Assembly: GCA_035760965.1 (NCBI GenBank)
Contig: DASTRY010000018.1
Location: 1 to 64,000 of the forward strand
Source of the DNA: JADGHX01 sp035760965
Lineage (GTDB): Bacteria > Pseudomonadota > Gammaproteobacteria > Steroidobacterales > Steroidobacteraceae
Length of the DNA stretch: 64,000 nt
Reading direction: 5' to 3'
Shown: positions 1-9,167 of the stretch, in pieces
Layout: every line of letters begins with the position of its first letter
How positions within the stretch are numbered: the first letter of the stretch is position 1
Position numbers and translations under genes: made by a program
The notes under the pieces: model-generated
Told to the model about the DNA's origin: nothing
Database searches by the model: none
What the model saw: the letters and a program-made list of their open reading frames with translations, nothing else

Positions 1-1471
1 CGTCGCGCTGATGATGCCGAACCTGCTCCAGTACCCGATCGCGCTGTTCGGCGCGCTACGAGCCGGCATGACGGTGGTCAACACCAATCCGATGTACACG
101 GCGCGGGAGCTGCGCCATCAGCTCAACGATTCCGGCGCGCGCTGTATCGTCGTTCTGGAGAACTTCGCGCACGTCGTCGCGCAGGTCCGCGGCGAAACGC
201 AGCTTGCGCATGTCGTGTCGACCGCCGTCGGCGACATGGTGCCCCTGCCCAAGCGCGCCGCCGTCAACTTCGTGGTCCGCCACGTGAAGCGGATGGTGCC
301 GTCCTACTCGATGCCCGGCGAGGTGAAGTGGCGTCACGCGCTCGCCGTGGGCGCCGCGCAGCCTTTTGTGCGCGTCGCGGTGGGCCCGCAAGACCTGGCG
401 CTCTTGCAGTACACCGGCGGAACCACGGGGATTGCCAAGGGGGCGGCGCTCGCCCATCGCAACATGGTGGCCAATCTGCTGCAGGTCGCGGCGTTCTGGC
501 AGCGGCTCATCGAGCCCGGCCGCGAAGTCGTGATCACGCCGTTGCCGCTCTATCACGTCTTCTGCATGACCTGTAATTGCCTCGTGTTCATGCAACACGG
601 CGCGGTGAACGTGCTGATCACGAATCCGCGCGACATCCCCGGGTTCGTCAAGGAGCTGCGCCGCTGGCCGTTCACGTTCATCACTGGGGTGAATACACTC
701 TACAACGCGCTGCTCGCGCATCCGGAGTTCGCCACGCTCGACTTCTCGCACCTGAAGCTCGGCGTCGCCGGCGGCATGGCACTGCATCCGAGCGTGGCTC
801 AGAAATGGCGCAGAGTCACGGGCAGACAATTGCTCGAAGGCTATGGGCTCACGGAGGCGTCGCCAGTCGTCGCCTGTAACCCTTACGATGCCGTCACGCT
901 TGGCTCCGTCGGAATCCCGCTCCCGTCCACCGAGATTTCGGTGCGCGATGGCGATGAGGAGCTCGCGGTCGGCGAGCTGGGCGAGCTGTGCGTGCGCGGA
1001 CCGCAGGTCATGCGCGGGTACTGGAACCGCCCCGATGAGACCGCGAAGACGCTGTCACCCGACGGTTGGCTCAGGACCGGCGACATCGCGACGGTCGATG
1101 CCAAGGGCTTCATCCGCATCGTCGATCGCAAGAAGGACATGATCATCGTGTCCGGCTTCAAGGTGTTCCCGAACGAGGTCGAGGCCGTGCTGGCGGAGCA
1201 CCCGGCAGTGCTCGAGTCCGGCGTGGTCGGCGTGGAAGACGCCCGATCCGGGCAGGCCGTGAAAGCGTTCGTCGTCGTGCGTCCGGGTGCGACCGCGTCG
1301 ATGGAGGAACTGGTCGAGCACTGTCGCCGGAACCTCACGGCCTACAAGGTTCCCAAGTACATCGAATTCCGTGAGTCGCTACCGAAGACGAATGTCGGCA
1401 AGATCCTGCGGCGCGAGCTCGTGTCCGAGCCGAGCGCGTCGCGTGCGCCGCGTGACGCGGTCAGCGCCTGA
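1..1471 (+). CDS. fadD: Long-chain acyl-CoA synthetase (FadD), 5' end outside window
   Basis: Activates fatty acids to acyl-CoA with ATP at the inner membrane. The reading frame is already open at base 2, and the first visible residues (VALMMPNLLQYPIALFG) match an internal stretch of E. coli FadD, so the true start lies upstream and about 70-80 residues are missing. The P-loop YTGGTTGIAKG lies near base 410, the adenylation motif GYGLTEASP near base 840, the RTGD and RKKDMIIVSGFKVFP block near bases 1075-1170, and the C-terminal lysine motif KTNVGKILRREL near base 1385. All core ANL motifs are intact. It converges on the aldehyde dehydrogenase with an 11-bp overlap. In this setting it can feed acyl-CoA to the neighbouring acyl-CoA reductase and wax ester synthase, or recycle the acids released from the ester. 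The family call is firm; the chain-length preference is inferred. Confidence 0.95.
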   Translation, partial: VALMMPNLLQYPIALFGALRAGMTVVNTNPMYTARELRHQLNDSGARCIVVLENFAHVVAQVRGETQLAHVVSTAVGDMVPLPKRAAVNFVVRHVKRMVPSYSMPGEVKWRHALAVGAAQPFVRVAVGPQDLALLQYTGGTTGIAKGAALAHRNMVANLLQVAAFWQRLIEPGREVVITPLPLYHVFCMTCNCLVFMQHGAVNVLITNPRDIPGFVKELRRWPFTFITGVNTLYNALLAHPEFATLDFSHLKLGVAGGMALHPSVAQKWRRVTGRQLLEGYGLTEASPVVACNPYDAVTLGSVGIPLPSTEISVRDGDEELAVGELGELCVRGPQVMRGYWNRPDETAKTLSPDGWLRTGDIATVDAKGFIRIVDRKKDMIIVSGFKVFPNEVEAVLAEHPAVLESGVVGVEDARSGQAVKAFVVVRPGATASMEELVEHCRRNLTAYKVPKYIEFRESLPKTNVGKILRRELVSEPSASRAPRDAVSA

Positions 1472-2906
1472 TGAGCCACGCAAGGCTTCTCGCCAGCCGC
1501 TTGCCGTAAGGCGGGCGTGAACCGGCAAGACCCGCGAGATCGAATCGGGATTGCTCGAGCACGCTGCGCGCATGACTGAAGCGCCGAAAGCCATGCTCGC
1601 CATGGTAGGCGCCCATGCCGCTTTCGCCGACGCCGCCGAACGGCAGCTCCTCGGCCAGATAGTGCATGGCCACGTCGTTCACGGTGACGCCGCCCGATAG
1701 CGTGTGAGTCAGGACGTGGCGCTGTTCGCGGATGTCCTTGCCGAAGTAGTAGAGCGCGAGCGGTCGCGGGCGCGTGTTGATGCCTGCAATCGCCTCGTCG
1801 AGTCGGTCGTAAGCCAGCACCGGTAGTAAGGGGCCGAAGATCTCTTCCCGCATGATCCGCATGTCATCGCTCGCGTTCAGTACCAGCTGTGGCGCGAACA
1901 AGCGGCGCTGGCGGCTACACGAATCTCCCGCCCCCGCGACCGGCACTACGTGCGCTCCCTTGTTGATGGCGTCCGCGACGAGCGCTTCGAGACGTTCGTA
2001 ATGTCGTGCGTTCACGATGCTCGTGTAGTCGCCGTTGTCGGGCAGTCCCGGATATGCGCGCGCCACCCAAGCACGCGCACGCCCGACGAAGTCTTCGAGC
2101 CACTCGCGAGGCAGATAGACATGATCCGGAGCGAGACAGACCTGACCGGCGTTGGCGAGCTTGCCGGTCAGCACGCGGTCCACGACCGCCGTGAGATCGG
2201 CGGAACGACCGACTACAACCGGACACTTGCCACCCAACTCCAGAGTCACGGGAACGAGTCGCTCTGCGGCCGCCGCCATCACCCGTCGCCCGACCGCCGG
2301 TGAGCCGGTGAACAGCAAGTGATCGAAGGGCAGCGCGGCGAACCGCTCCCCGACGTCGCGCCCGCCTGTCACCACCGCGACTTCTGCGGCGTCGAACGAT
2401 GCGGCGACCAGGCGTTGCATGAGTGCGGACGTTTGGGGCGTCAGCTCGGAAGGTTTGATCAGGCACCGGTTGCCTGCGGCGAGCACGCTGGCGAGCGGAT
2501 CGAAGCAGAGGCCGATCGGGAAATTCCAGGGGCTGATGATGCCCACCACACCCAGCGGTTGATACATGATGCGCGCGCGGGTGCCGGGTAGCCGAAGCGG
2601 AAACTGCAACCCGCGGCGCTCCGGCCGCATCCAGCGCCGCAGATTGCGGCGCGCGTGCTTCAGAGCAAGCACCGAAGGCAGGATGTCCATCGATCGAGTG
2701 ATCGCGGCCGGGCGCTGGCCGAAGTCGCACGCGACCGCCTCGCACAGCTCGTTCCGATGCGCGACGAGAAGGTCGATGCAGCGGTCGATGCGATCGATGC
2801 GCACGCGCGCCGGCGGCTCACCCTGCGCGAGTTGCGCTGCTCGCTGTAGATCGAGGAGGCGTACGAGATCGGGCTGTGGCTCGTGCGGCGCCGGCTGCGT
2901 CGACAT
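1461..2906 (-). CDS. NAD(P)-dependent aldehyde dehydrogenase (coniferyl-aldehyde/fatty-aldehyde type)
   Basis: 481-residue class-3-like aldehyde dehydrogenase of the CalB type. It oxidises an aldehyde to the acid through a cysteine thiohemiacetal. Visible catalytic features are the ISPWNFP loop (Asn128), Glu223 in VTLELGGK, the nucleophile Cys257 in NAGQVCL, and EEIFGPLLPV. No membrane tail is obvious, although the C-terminus is Arg- and Trp-rich. The ATG lies 3 bp after the stop of the acyl-CoA reductase on the same strand, so the two are probably cotranscribed. The pairing suggests it removes fatty aldehyde, either the intermediate of the reductase or the product of the GMC alcohol dehydrogenase further along. 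The name coniferyl-aldehyde dehydrogenase comes from family resemblance; a fatty aldehyde substrate is my inference from context. Confidence 0.92.
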   Translation of the reverse strand: MSTQPAPHEPQPDLVRLLDLQRAAQLAQGEPPARVRIDRIDRCIDLLVAHRNELCEAVACDFGQRPAAITRSMDILPSVLALKHARRNLRRWMRPERRGLQFPLRLPGTRARIMYQPLGVVGIISPWNFPIGLCFDPLASVLAAGNRCLIKPSELTPQTSALMQRLVAASFDAAEVAVVTGGRDVGERFAALPFDHLLFTGSPAVGRRVMAAAAERLVPVTLELGGKCPVVVGRSADLTAVVDRVLTGKLANAGQVCLAPDHVYLPREWLEDFVGRARAWVARAYPGLPDNGDYTSIVNARHYERLEALVADAINKGAHVVPVAGAGDSCSRQRRLFAPQLVLNASDDMRIMREEIFGPLLPVLAYDRLDEAIAGINTRPRPLALYYFGKDIREQRHVLTHTLSGGVTVNDVAMHYLAEELPFGGVGESGMGAYHGEHGFRRFSHARSVLEQSRFDLAGLAGSRPPYGKRLARSLAWLIRR

Positions 2907-2909
2907 GTC

Positions 2910-4892
2910 TCACCAGTGAACGCCGCGCATCAATGCGGCGAACGCGATCATCTCGGGCGAGGCGCGTCGGTCGGACCCGGGAGGCGCACCCGCCGCTTCC
3001 GATTCCGGGTACATCTTGAAGCTCTCGCTCATGAGCAGCTCGCTCACGCGCGGCGCCAGCACTCCGAGCAGTTGCGCGAAGTTGCCGAGCGCAGTCGCGA
3101 GCCGCTGCGGCTTGTGAATGATGGCGTCGCAGACGAGGTTCGCGGCTTCTTCGGGTTGCAGGAGAGCAAACTGCTCGTAGATCTTCGTGGGTGCCACCAT
3201 GGGTGTGCGGACCAGCGGCATGTTGATTACGGTGAAGCTTACCCCACGGTCGCCGAATTCCGCTCCCGCGCATCGCGTGAACGCTTCCAGCGCAGCCTTG
3301 GACGCGTTGTAGCCGGCGAACCGCGGCGCATTGCTGAGCACGCCGATCGACGAAATGCTGATCACGTGACCCGCCCTGCGTTCCACCATCGCGGGCAGAA
3401 ATCCGAGCGTGACCCGGACGGCCGCGAAGTAGTTGATCCGCATGAGTCGCTCGTAATCGTGAAAGCGCTGATAGGTATTCTCGATGGCGCGCCGGATCGA
3501 GTGTCCCGCGTTGTTGATGAGCACATCGATATAGCCATGCTCGGACAGAACCCGCGCAATGAAGGCCTCACACGCCGGCGCGTCGCAGATGTCGCAGACG
3601 TATGCGCTCACGCGCCCGCCACGCGACTCGATTTCCGCGGCGACGCGCATCAGCTTCTCCGGATCGCGGGCCACGATCAGCACGTGTGCGCCGGCCTCCG
3701 CCAGCTTCAGCGCCGTCGCCCGCCCGATTCCCGATGAGCCGCCGGTGATCAGCACTTTGCGGCCTTGCACGGTGCCTCGCAGGCTGAGATCGCGGCGCAG
3801 GTCGGGGTCGAGGTGGCGCTCCCAGTAGTCCCACAGGCGCCACGCGTAGTCCTCGAGCTTCGGCAACTCGATTCCGGCCTCGCGCAGCAGCGCCCATGTC
3901 CGGCTCGCATCGAAAGTCGTCGGATAGTTGAGCAGCGACAGTACCGACTCCGGAATGTGCAAATCTTCGAGCACCGCGTCGCGCATCCGTCGCAGCGGCG
4001 CGGCCGCAGCGGCGAGCGAATCGGTCACGGCGGGCAGGGCGTGCAGCAGTGAGGGCTCGAGCCGCAGCGTCATCGTCGGCGCATGCGCCGCCTTCGCGAA
4101 GACGTTGAGCACTTCGCCGACGCGGCGATCGACGGGGTCCACGAGATGAAAGCAGCGTCCGTCCTGTCCGGGCACGTGCGCCAGGTGCGCAAGCGCGCGG
4201 GCCACGAAATCCACCGGCACGAGATTGATGTGGCCGCCTTCGAAGCCGAGCAGCGGGACCCAGCGCGGCACCAGATCGCGCACTTTCTGGATGAGCTTGA
4301 AGAAGTAGTAGGGCCCGTCGATCTTGTCCATGACGCCGGTCTGCGAGTGGCCGACCACCATCGCCGGTCGGTACACGCGCCAGGGAATGCGGCTCTCCTC
4401 GCGCACGATTCGTTCCGATTCGTGCTTCGTCCGGAAGTACGGGTGCTCGAGCCCGCGAGCTTCCGCGAACATGTCCTCGGTGAACGTGCCGGGATAGCAG
4501 CCCGCGCTCGCGATCGAGCTCACGAGGTGAAAGCACCCGGCACCGATGTCATGGGCAAAGTCGAGCGCATTGCGCGTACCGATCACGTTGCTGCGCTCGA
4601 GCGCGTCATCGTCCGCGGCGAGATCGTAGAGTGCGGCGAGATGGAACACGTGGCCGACGGTGTCGCGCAGACGTGCGCGCGTTGTGGACGACAGCCCCAG
4701 TAGCGGCAGCGACAGATCGCCTTCCACCGGCACGACACGGTGTGCCTCCGTGCCCCACTCCCGCAGCAACGGTTCGAGCTTCCCGCGTGAGCCGGGCCTG
4801 ACGAGGATGTGGATGGTGGCCCCGCGCGTCAGCAGCTCGGCCACGAGATGCCGTCCGATGAAGCCGGTGGCGCCGGTAACGAAGTAGCTCAC
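2910..4892 (-). CDS. Two-domain fatty acyl-CoA/fatty aldehyde reductase (Marinobacter type)
   Basis: 660 residues from the chosen GTG start (VSYFVTGATGFIG). Reduces fatty acyl-CoA through the aldehyde to the fatty alcohol with NADPH. The N-terminal half is an extended-SDR thioester-reductase domain with TGATGFIG at residues 6-13, a YFRTK catalytic pair, and the long conserved stretch YRPAMVVGHSQTGVMDK followed by DGPYYFFK. The C-terminal half is a classical SDR from about residue 375, with TGGSSGIG, NNAG, SISSIGVL and YNASK near residue 527. Order, length and sequence match the long fatty-alcohol-forming reductase of Marinobacter almost end to end, as far as I can recall that protein. A longer frame to base 4976 exists, but it would prepend 28 low-similarity residues. 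It is divergent from the wax ester synthase, with about 130-150 bp between, and is followed at 3 bp by the aldehyde dehydrogenase. Confidence 0.93.
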   Translation of the reverse strand: MSYFVTGATGFIGRHLVAELLTRGATIHILVRPGSRGKLEPLLREWGTEAHRVVPVEGDLSLPLLGLSSTTRARLRDTVGHVFHLAALYDLAADDDALERSNVIGTRNALDFAHDIGAGCFHLVSSIASAGCYPGTFTEDMFAEARGLEHPYFRTKHESERIVREESRIPWRVYRPAMVVGHSQTGVMDKIDGPYYFFKLIQKVRDLVPRWVPLLGFEGGHINLVPVDFVARALAHLAHVPGQDGRCFHLVDPVDRRVGEVLNVFAKAAHAPTMTLRLEPSLLHALPAVTDSLAAAAAPLRRMRDAVLEDLHIPESVLSLLNYPTTFDASRTWALLREAGIELPKLEDYAWRLWDYWERHLDPDLRRDLSLRGTVQGRKVLITGGSSGIGRATALKLAEAGAHVLIVARDPEKLMRVAAEIESRGGRVSAYVCDICDAPACEAFIARVLSEHGYIDVLINNAGHSIRRAIENTYQRFHDYERLMRINYFAAVRVTLGFLPAMVERRAGHVISISSIGVLSNAPRFAGYNASKAALEAFTRCAGAEFGDRGVSFTVINMPLVRTPMVAPTKIYEQFALLQPEEAANLVCDAIIHKPQRLATALGNFAQLLGVLAPRVSELLMSESFKMYPESEAAGAPPGSDRRASPEMIAFAALMRGVHW

Positions 4893-5041
4893 GGAGCGAG
4901 CCGCCTGGGTTGATGTGGCCACAGACCTTACGCCGCCCCCAGGGGCGCGGCATGCGCACGAATCCGCAACACCCATCGGTTTTCACTGAGGCTCCCCGCG
5001 CGGGCGTGGCCCAGAGTGGCGCAATGGTTGCCGCGGAACGC

Positions 5042-6439
5042 ATGTCGGCAGTGGATCGCGCGTGGCTGCTGATGGAGCGGCCCACGAACCCCATGACGAT
5101 CGTCGCGGTCATCGTCCTCGGAGGCCGGATCACGCGCGCGCGCATCCGCGCGCTCGTCGAAGAGCGCTTTGCCGCGTTCCACCGCTTCCGCTGCCGGCCG
5201 GTCGCGAACGGGCTCGCGGCCTCGTGGGTCGAGGCCGATCCGTTCGATCTGGACGATCACATTCTCGGCGCCGCGCTGCCCCCGCCCGCGGGGCAGGCCG
5301 AGCTCGAAGCGCTGGTCGGCGAGCTCGCGGGCACACCTTTCAACTCATCGCGACCGTGGTGGACCTTTCATGTCGTCGAGCACTACGGCCACGGCAGCGC
5401 CATCATCGCGCGTATTCATCACTGCTATGCCGACGGCATCGCTCTGATCCGCGTGCTGCTCGGAATGGCCGATGGTGAACACGTGCCGGCCATGCCCCCG
5501 CCGCAAGCGCAAGACACCGAGCTCGCTTCGGACGGCGCGTTCTCACTGGGCTCGCTCTACGCACCCGTCGCGTCGTTGATCGCGAATACGTTGCGAGAGG
5601 GAGCCGGTCTGGTCGAGCAGACCGCACGATTCGGCCTGGATCCAAAGAAGGTGCTCGACACGGCAATGGGTACGGCCGGCGTGCTCGGCGAGATCGCACA
5701 CCTCGGCACGCTCGCGGACGATCCCCCTACGTCTTTGAAGAGGCCCTTGTCGGGGTCGAGGCGCGTTGCATGGGCCGCGCCGCTCGCGTTCGAAGAAGTG
5801 CGCACCATCGGTCACGTGCTCGGCTGCACGGTCAACGACGTGCTCGTTGCCACGCTCGCCGGCGCGCTGGGCCGCTACCTCGAGGGCGAAGGCGAACGCA
5901 CCGAGGGCCTGACGCTGCACGCCGCCGTGCCGATCAATCTGCGGCGGGAGAACGAGCCCTCGGCTGCGCTGGGTAACCGATTCGGGCTCGTGTTCGTCGA
6001 GCTGCCCGTGGGCATTCGTCATCCGCTCGAGCGGCTGTACGCCGTACATGCCGCCATGAAGGCGCTCAAAGGATCTTCCGAAGCGCTCGTGACGTTGGGG
6101 CTGCTGGCTGCTGTCGGCGCCCTCCCACCCGCAGTGGAGCAGACCGCGATCGAGACCTTCACCGCGAAGGCGAGCCTCGTCGCGTCGAATGTGCCGGGTC
6201 CACCCGGCGAAATTCGCATCGCCGGCGTACCCGTGAAACAGATGCTCTTCTGGGTGCCGCAGGCGGGCAGCATCGGCACGGGCATCAGCATGCTGAGCTA
6301 CAACGGACAGGTGCAGTTCGGAGTGATGTCCGATCGCCGGCTCATCCCCGAGCCGCGCAAGCTCGTCGCGCTAGTCGAAACGGAGTTCGAGCGGCTCGTG
6401 CTGCTCGTGCTGCTCGGAGGCGCCGCCCTGCAGGAGTAG
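5042..6439 (+). CDS. Wax ester synthase / diacylglycerol acyltransferase (WS/DGAT)
   Basis: 465 residues from ATG 5042 (MSAVDRAWLLMERPTNPM, the usual family N-terminus). An in-frame ATG at 5024 is an alternative, and frames opening further upstream are not supported. Condenses acyl-CoA with a fatty alcohol or diacylglycerol at the membrane or lipid-droplet surface. The catalytic HHxxxDG motif is intact as HHCYADG at residues 126-132, close to its position in Acinetobacter AtfA. The C-terminal domain shows ASNVPGPPGE and the final YNGQVQFGVMSD block. It is divergently transcribed from the fatty acyl reductase that would supply its alcohol, which makes wax ester the likeliest product, though many WS/DGATs also make triacylglycerol. 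The mycobacterial counterpart Tgs1 is a dormancy gene, which fits the rest of this window. Confidence 0.95.
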   Translation: MSAVDRAWLLMERPTNPMTIVAVIVLGGRITRARIRALVEERFAAFHRFRCRPVANGLAASWVEADPFDLDDHILGAALPPPAGQAELEALVGELAGTPFNSSRPWWTFHVVEHYGHGSAIIARIHHCYADGIALIRVLLGMADGEHVPAMPPPQAQDTELASDGAFSLGSLYAPVASLIANTLREGAGLVEQTARFGLDPKKVLDTAMGTAGVLGEIAHLGTLADDPPTSLKRPLSGSRRVAWAAPLAFEEVRTIGHVLGCTVNDVLVATLAGALGRYLEGEGERTEGLTLHAAVPINLRRENEPSAALGNRFGLVFVELPVGIRHPLERLYAVHAAMKALKGSSEALVTLGLLAAVGALPPAVEQTAIETFTAKASLVASNVPGPPGEIRIAGVPVKQMLFWVPQAGSIGTGISMLSYNGQVQFGVMSDRRLIPEPRKLVALVETEFERLVLLVLLGGAALQE

Positions 6440-6451
6440 CTGCCCGCGCCT

Positions 6452-7291
6452 TTAGACGCGCGTGCAGTGGTGCTTGGCGCGATCGATATCGAGCTGCTCC
6501 ACCATGTCGAGCGGCTTGCAGGAGGCTGCGAGGGAGCAGAGCTCCTCGACCTGCTCGCGATGCGCGTCCGCGTCCAGAAGCAGCAGCCCGCGCGCGTACT
6601 CCACGTGCGCGATGGCAGAGCCGGGCGCGAGCGCGATCGCTCGCTTGAAATGCTCGAGCGCCGCGCGCTCGGAGGCACCGTACGTCATTCGCGCGGCGAG
6701 CGACCCGAGCGTGCTGACCAGCTCGGCGTGATAGAGGCCGAGCGCGACATGGGCCTCGGCGTGTTTGGGTTCGAGCGCCAGCGTGCGCTCGAGATGAGTG
6801 CGAATCTTGCCGCCGTAGCCGGCGGCCAGCGCTTCGAGGATCGAGATCTTCTGGCTGTAGCGCCCGAGTGCGAGTGCGAGCGTGTAGTGCGCGTTCGCGT
6901 AGTCCGGAAGCAGTTCGACAGCGCTCTCGCCGTACTTCACCGCGGCACGCAGAATCTCGAGACGCTTGCGATCGTTCTTCTCCAGATACAGCGTGTGAAT
7001 GGCCGCTGCTTTGTTGGCGACGGCGACACCGAGCGCCTCCTGCTCGCGCCCGGTTTCCATCGCACGCAGGAAGTCACCGGCGTGAAAGGCGCGCCACGCC
7101 TCTTCGAGCGCGGCGGCAACGCTCGCGGCGCCGCCATGACGCGCGACGCTCCGTTCGAGAGTCGCCTCGCCCTTTGCGAGCTTCGTGATGCGCGCGGCGG
7201 TGGGATACGGTTCGCGGTCGCCCGCGTGAAGCGCGTCCCAGTGCTTCTTCAGCTCCGCGCCGGGATAGGAGTACGCCGTCTGTCTACGCAT
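6452..7291 (-). CDS. TPR-like protein of unknown function
   Basis: 279 residues, soluble, Ala/Leu/Glu-rich and almost entirely helical. From about residue 60 to 250 it shows degenerate 34-residue helical repeats (LLPDYANAHYTLALALGRY, LALEPKHAEAHVALGLYHAE, IALAPGSAIAHVEYARGLLL) typical of tetratricopeptides. No signal peptide is evident. The start MRRQTAYSYPG follows a weak AGGAT. It converges on the wax ester synthase with a 12-bp gap and is divergent from the phasin. By position it could be a scaffold for lipid or PHA granules; that is inference only. I do not recognise a named family. Confidence 0.75.
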   Translation of the reverse strand: MRRQTAYSYPGAELKKHWDALHAGDREPYPTAARITKLAKGEATLERSVARHGGAASVAAALEEAWRAFHAGDFLRAMETGREQEALGVAVANKAAAIHTLYLEKNDRKRLEILRAAVKYGESAVELLPDYANAHYTLALALGRYSQKISILEALAAGYGGKIRTHLERTLALEPKHAEAHVALGLYHAELVSTLGSLAARMTYGASERAALEHFKRAIALAPGSAIAHVEYARGLLLLDADAHREQVEELCSLAASCKPLDMVEQLDIDRAKHHCTRV

Positions 7292-7373
7292 GTTTCTGCA
7301 TCCTGCCCGTGGGAATTACGCAATCGGGCACCCGCGAGTCGTCGCTACAGTAGCCATCACGGTGTCGAGCCGA

Positions 7374-7392
7374 CATCGGATCACTACCTAGC
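7374..7392 (+). promoter_or_regulatory. Candidate FixJ-type operator (site K) before the phasin
   Basis: CATCGGATCACTACCTAGC matches the recurring 19-bp motif at G5, C11, T12, A13, C14 and A17. It ends 29 bp before the phasin ATG and lies 82 bp upstream of the divergent TPR gene, so it could serve either. Assigned by eye. Confidence 0.45.
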
Positions 7393-7421
7393 CGCGGCGA
7401 GCTGCCGCAAGGGGAATCGAC

Positions 7422-7925
7422 ATGGCGACCCGAACTCGCAAGAAGCAGGCGAAAGCGTCCCGCATCGCCACGGCGGCGGATGCTGCGCAGGAGCAGTTGG
7501 TGAATACGATGCATCAGGTGTGGTTGGCGGGGCTCGGTGCCATTGCGAAGACGCAGAAGGGCGCGCCGAAGCTGTTCGAAGAGCTGGTCGAAGAAGGCGC
7601 GCGCGTGCATGCCGGTGCCAGCAAAGCCGCAAGCGAGGCCGTGCGCTCGCTCGTGAGCAATGCGCAGAGCACGATCCAGGACCGCGTCAGCGATGCGCGC
7701 GAGAAGGCGTCCGATACCCTGGACAATCTCGAGAAGCTGTTCCAGACGCGCGTGCAGCGCGCTCTGCAGCAGATCGGCGTGCCGAGCAGCCGTGATCTCG
7801 AGAAGCTGAGCGCCCGCGTCGACATGCTGAACACCAACATCGAGCGACTGGCTCGCAAGCGCACCATGGGCGCGAAGCCGCGCTCGAACGGCAGGCGCTC
7901 GGCGCACACCCGGGCTGCGGCCTGA
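7422..7925 (+). CDS. Phasin (granule-associated protein, PhaF/PhaI type)
   Basis: 167 residues. Coats polyhydroxyalkanoate granules, or possibly neutral-lipid droplets here. The first part (residues 20-60) has the conserved phasin segment with VNTMHQVWLAGLGAIAKTQ followed by KLFEELVEEGARV. The middle is a long amphipathic helix or coiled coil. Residues 125-145 carry the SRDLEKLSARVDMLNTNIE heptad-like zipper seen in PhaF/PhaI. The last 25 residues are Lys/Arg/Ala-rich, a short version of the basic PhaF tail. The ribosome site AAGGGGA sits 7 bp before the ATG. No PHA synthase is in the window, so a role on wax-ester bodies is possible but unproven. A patatin follows 7 bp later. Confidence 0.92.
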   Translation: MATRTRKKQAKASRIATAADAAQEQLVNTMHQVWLAGLGAIAKTQKGAPKLFEELVEEGARVHAGASKAASEAVRSLVSNAQSTIQDRVSDAREKASDTLDNLEKLFQTRVQRALQQIGVPSSRDLEKLSARVDMLNTNIERLARKRTMGAKPRSNGRRSAHTRAAA

Positions 7926-7932
7926 GTGACCG

Positions 7933-9162
7933 ATGCTGACGCTCGAGCCGGCGCGGCGCGGGCGCCCCGCACGCACGAAGATCGCGCTGGCGCTGGCCGG
8001 AGGCGGTCCACTCGGAGCGTTCTACGAGCTCGGGGCGCTGCACGCGTTGAGCGAGGCGATCGAGGGTCGCGAGCTCGTCGATTTCGACGTGTACACCGGG
8101 GTGAGCTCCGGCGCGCTGATTGCGGCCGGGCTCGCCAACGGCTTCGATACCACCACGATGGCGGCGGCGTTCATCGACGAAGGGTCCTCGGAGCTGCCGT
8201 TCTCGCCGGCGATTCTCCTGCAGCCCGCAATCAACGAGTACGGCAAGCGTCTGCGGCAGCTGCCGGCCGTGCTGGCGCGGGCCGCGCAGCAGTACATGCG
8301 CGACCCCATGAGCGGCGCATGGTCGACGGCGGTCGGATCGGTAGGGCGCATCGTGCCGGCCGCGGTGTTCGACAACGAGCCGCTGGAGGAGTACCTGCGC
8401 GCGCTCTTCACGCTGCCTGGACACACCGATGATTTTCGCGAGCTCCGGGGACGGCTGTATGTCGTAGCGACCAATCTGAACACAGGAGAGCCCGTTCATT
8501 TTGGCGGCCGCGCGCACGATCGGGTGCCGATCTCACGCGCGGTGCTCGCCAGTGCGGCGCTGCCCGGTCTGTACGCGCCGGTGAAGATCGGCGGCCAGTA
8601 CTTCGTCGACGGCGCACTGGTGCGGACGATGAATGCATCGCTCGCGCTCGGGGAAGGCTGCAACCTCGTGTTCTGCGTGAACCCGCTCGTGCCCTTCGAT
8701 GCCTCGCGGGCCAAGAAGCGCGCGCACACGAATATCGCGGACGAGGGGTTGCCGGCGATCCTTTCGCAGACCTTCCGCTCGCTGATCTATTCACGCATGA
8801 AGGTCGGTCGTGCGAGCTACCGCGCTCGCTACCCGAGCGCTGACCAGCTTCTGCTGGAGCCGGACCGCCATGACGAGCGGCTCTTCTTCGCAAACGTGTT
8901 CCGCTACGCGGGCCGGCGGCGCTTGGCGGAGCACGCGTACCAGTGCACGCGTCGGGACCTGCTGCGCCAGGCCGATGCAGTGAGCCGCATGCTCGCCAGG
9001 CACGGACTGCGGCTCAACCAACGGGTACTGAAAGAGCGAAAACGTTCGCTCTCGACCGCAGCGTCCGAGCGCCGGGCGCACGGTCGGCGCGCTTTGCATG
9101 GCCTCGACCACGCGCTGCGAGAGCTCGAATCCCTCATCCCGACCGCGTCCGCGGGCCACTGA
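7933..9162 (+). CDS. Patatin-like phospholipase
   Basis: 409-residue serine acyl hydrolase of the patatin family. The oxyanion loop GGGPLG is at residues 23-28, the nucleophile elbow GVSSG at 56-60 (Ser58), and the catalytic aspartate in the DGA motif at about residue 226 (YFVDGALV). The dyad is therefore complete. No signal peptide or obvious membrane segment is present. The C-terminal 150 residues are Arg-rich with no known domain. It starts 7 bp after the phasin and stops 5 bp before the alpha/beta hydrolase, so it belongs to a phasin-patatin-lipase-GMC operon. It probably hydrolyses phospholipid, acylglycerol or granule lipid; the actual substrate cannot be read from sequence. Confidence 0.92.
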   Translation: MLTLEPARRGRPARTKIALALAGGGPLGAFYELGALHALSEAIEGRELVDFDVYTGVSSGALIAAGLANGFDTTTMAAAFIDEGSSELPFSPAILLQPAINEYGKRLRQLPAVLARAAQQYMRDPMSGAWSTAVGSVGRIVPAAVFDNEPLEEYLRALFTLPGHTDDFRELRGRLYVVATNLNTGEPVHFGGRAHDRVPISRAVLASAALPGLYAPVKIGGQYFVDGALVRTMNASLALGEGCNLVFCVNPLVPFDASRAKKRAHTNIADEGLPAILSQTFRSLIYSRMKVGRASYRARYPSADQLLLEPDRHDERLFFANVFRYAGRRRLAEHAYQCTRRDLLRQADAVSRMLARHGLRLNQRVLKERKRSLSTAASERRAHGRRALHGLDHALRELESLIPTASAGH

Positions 9163-9167
9163 CGGCG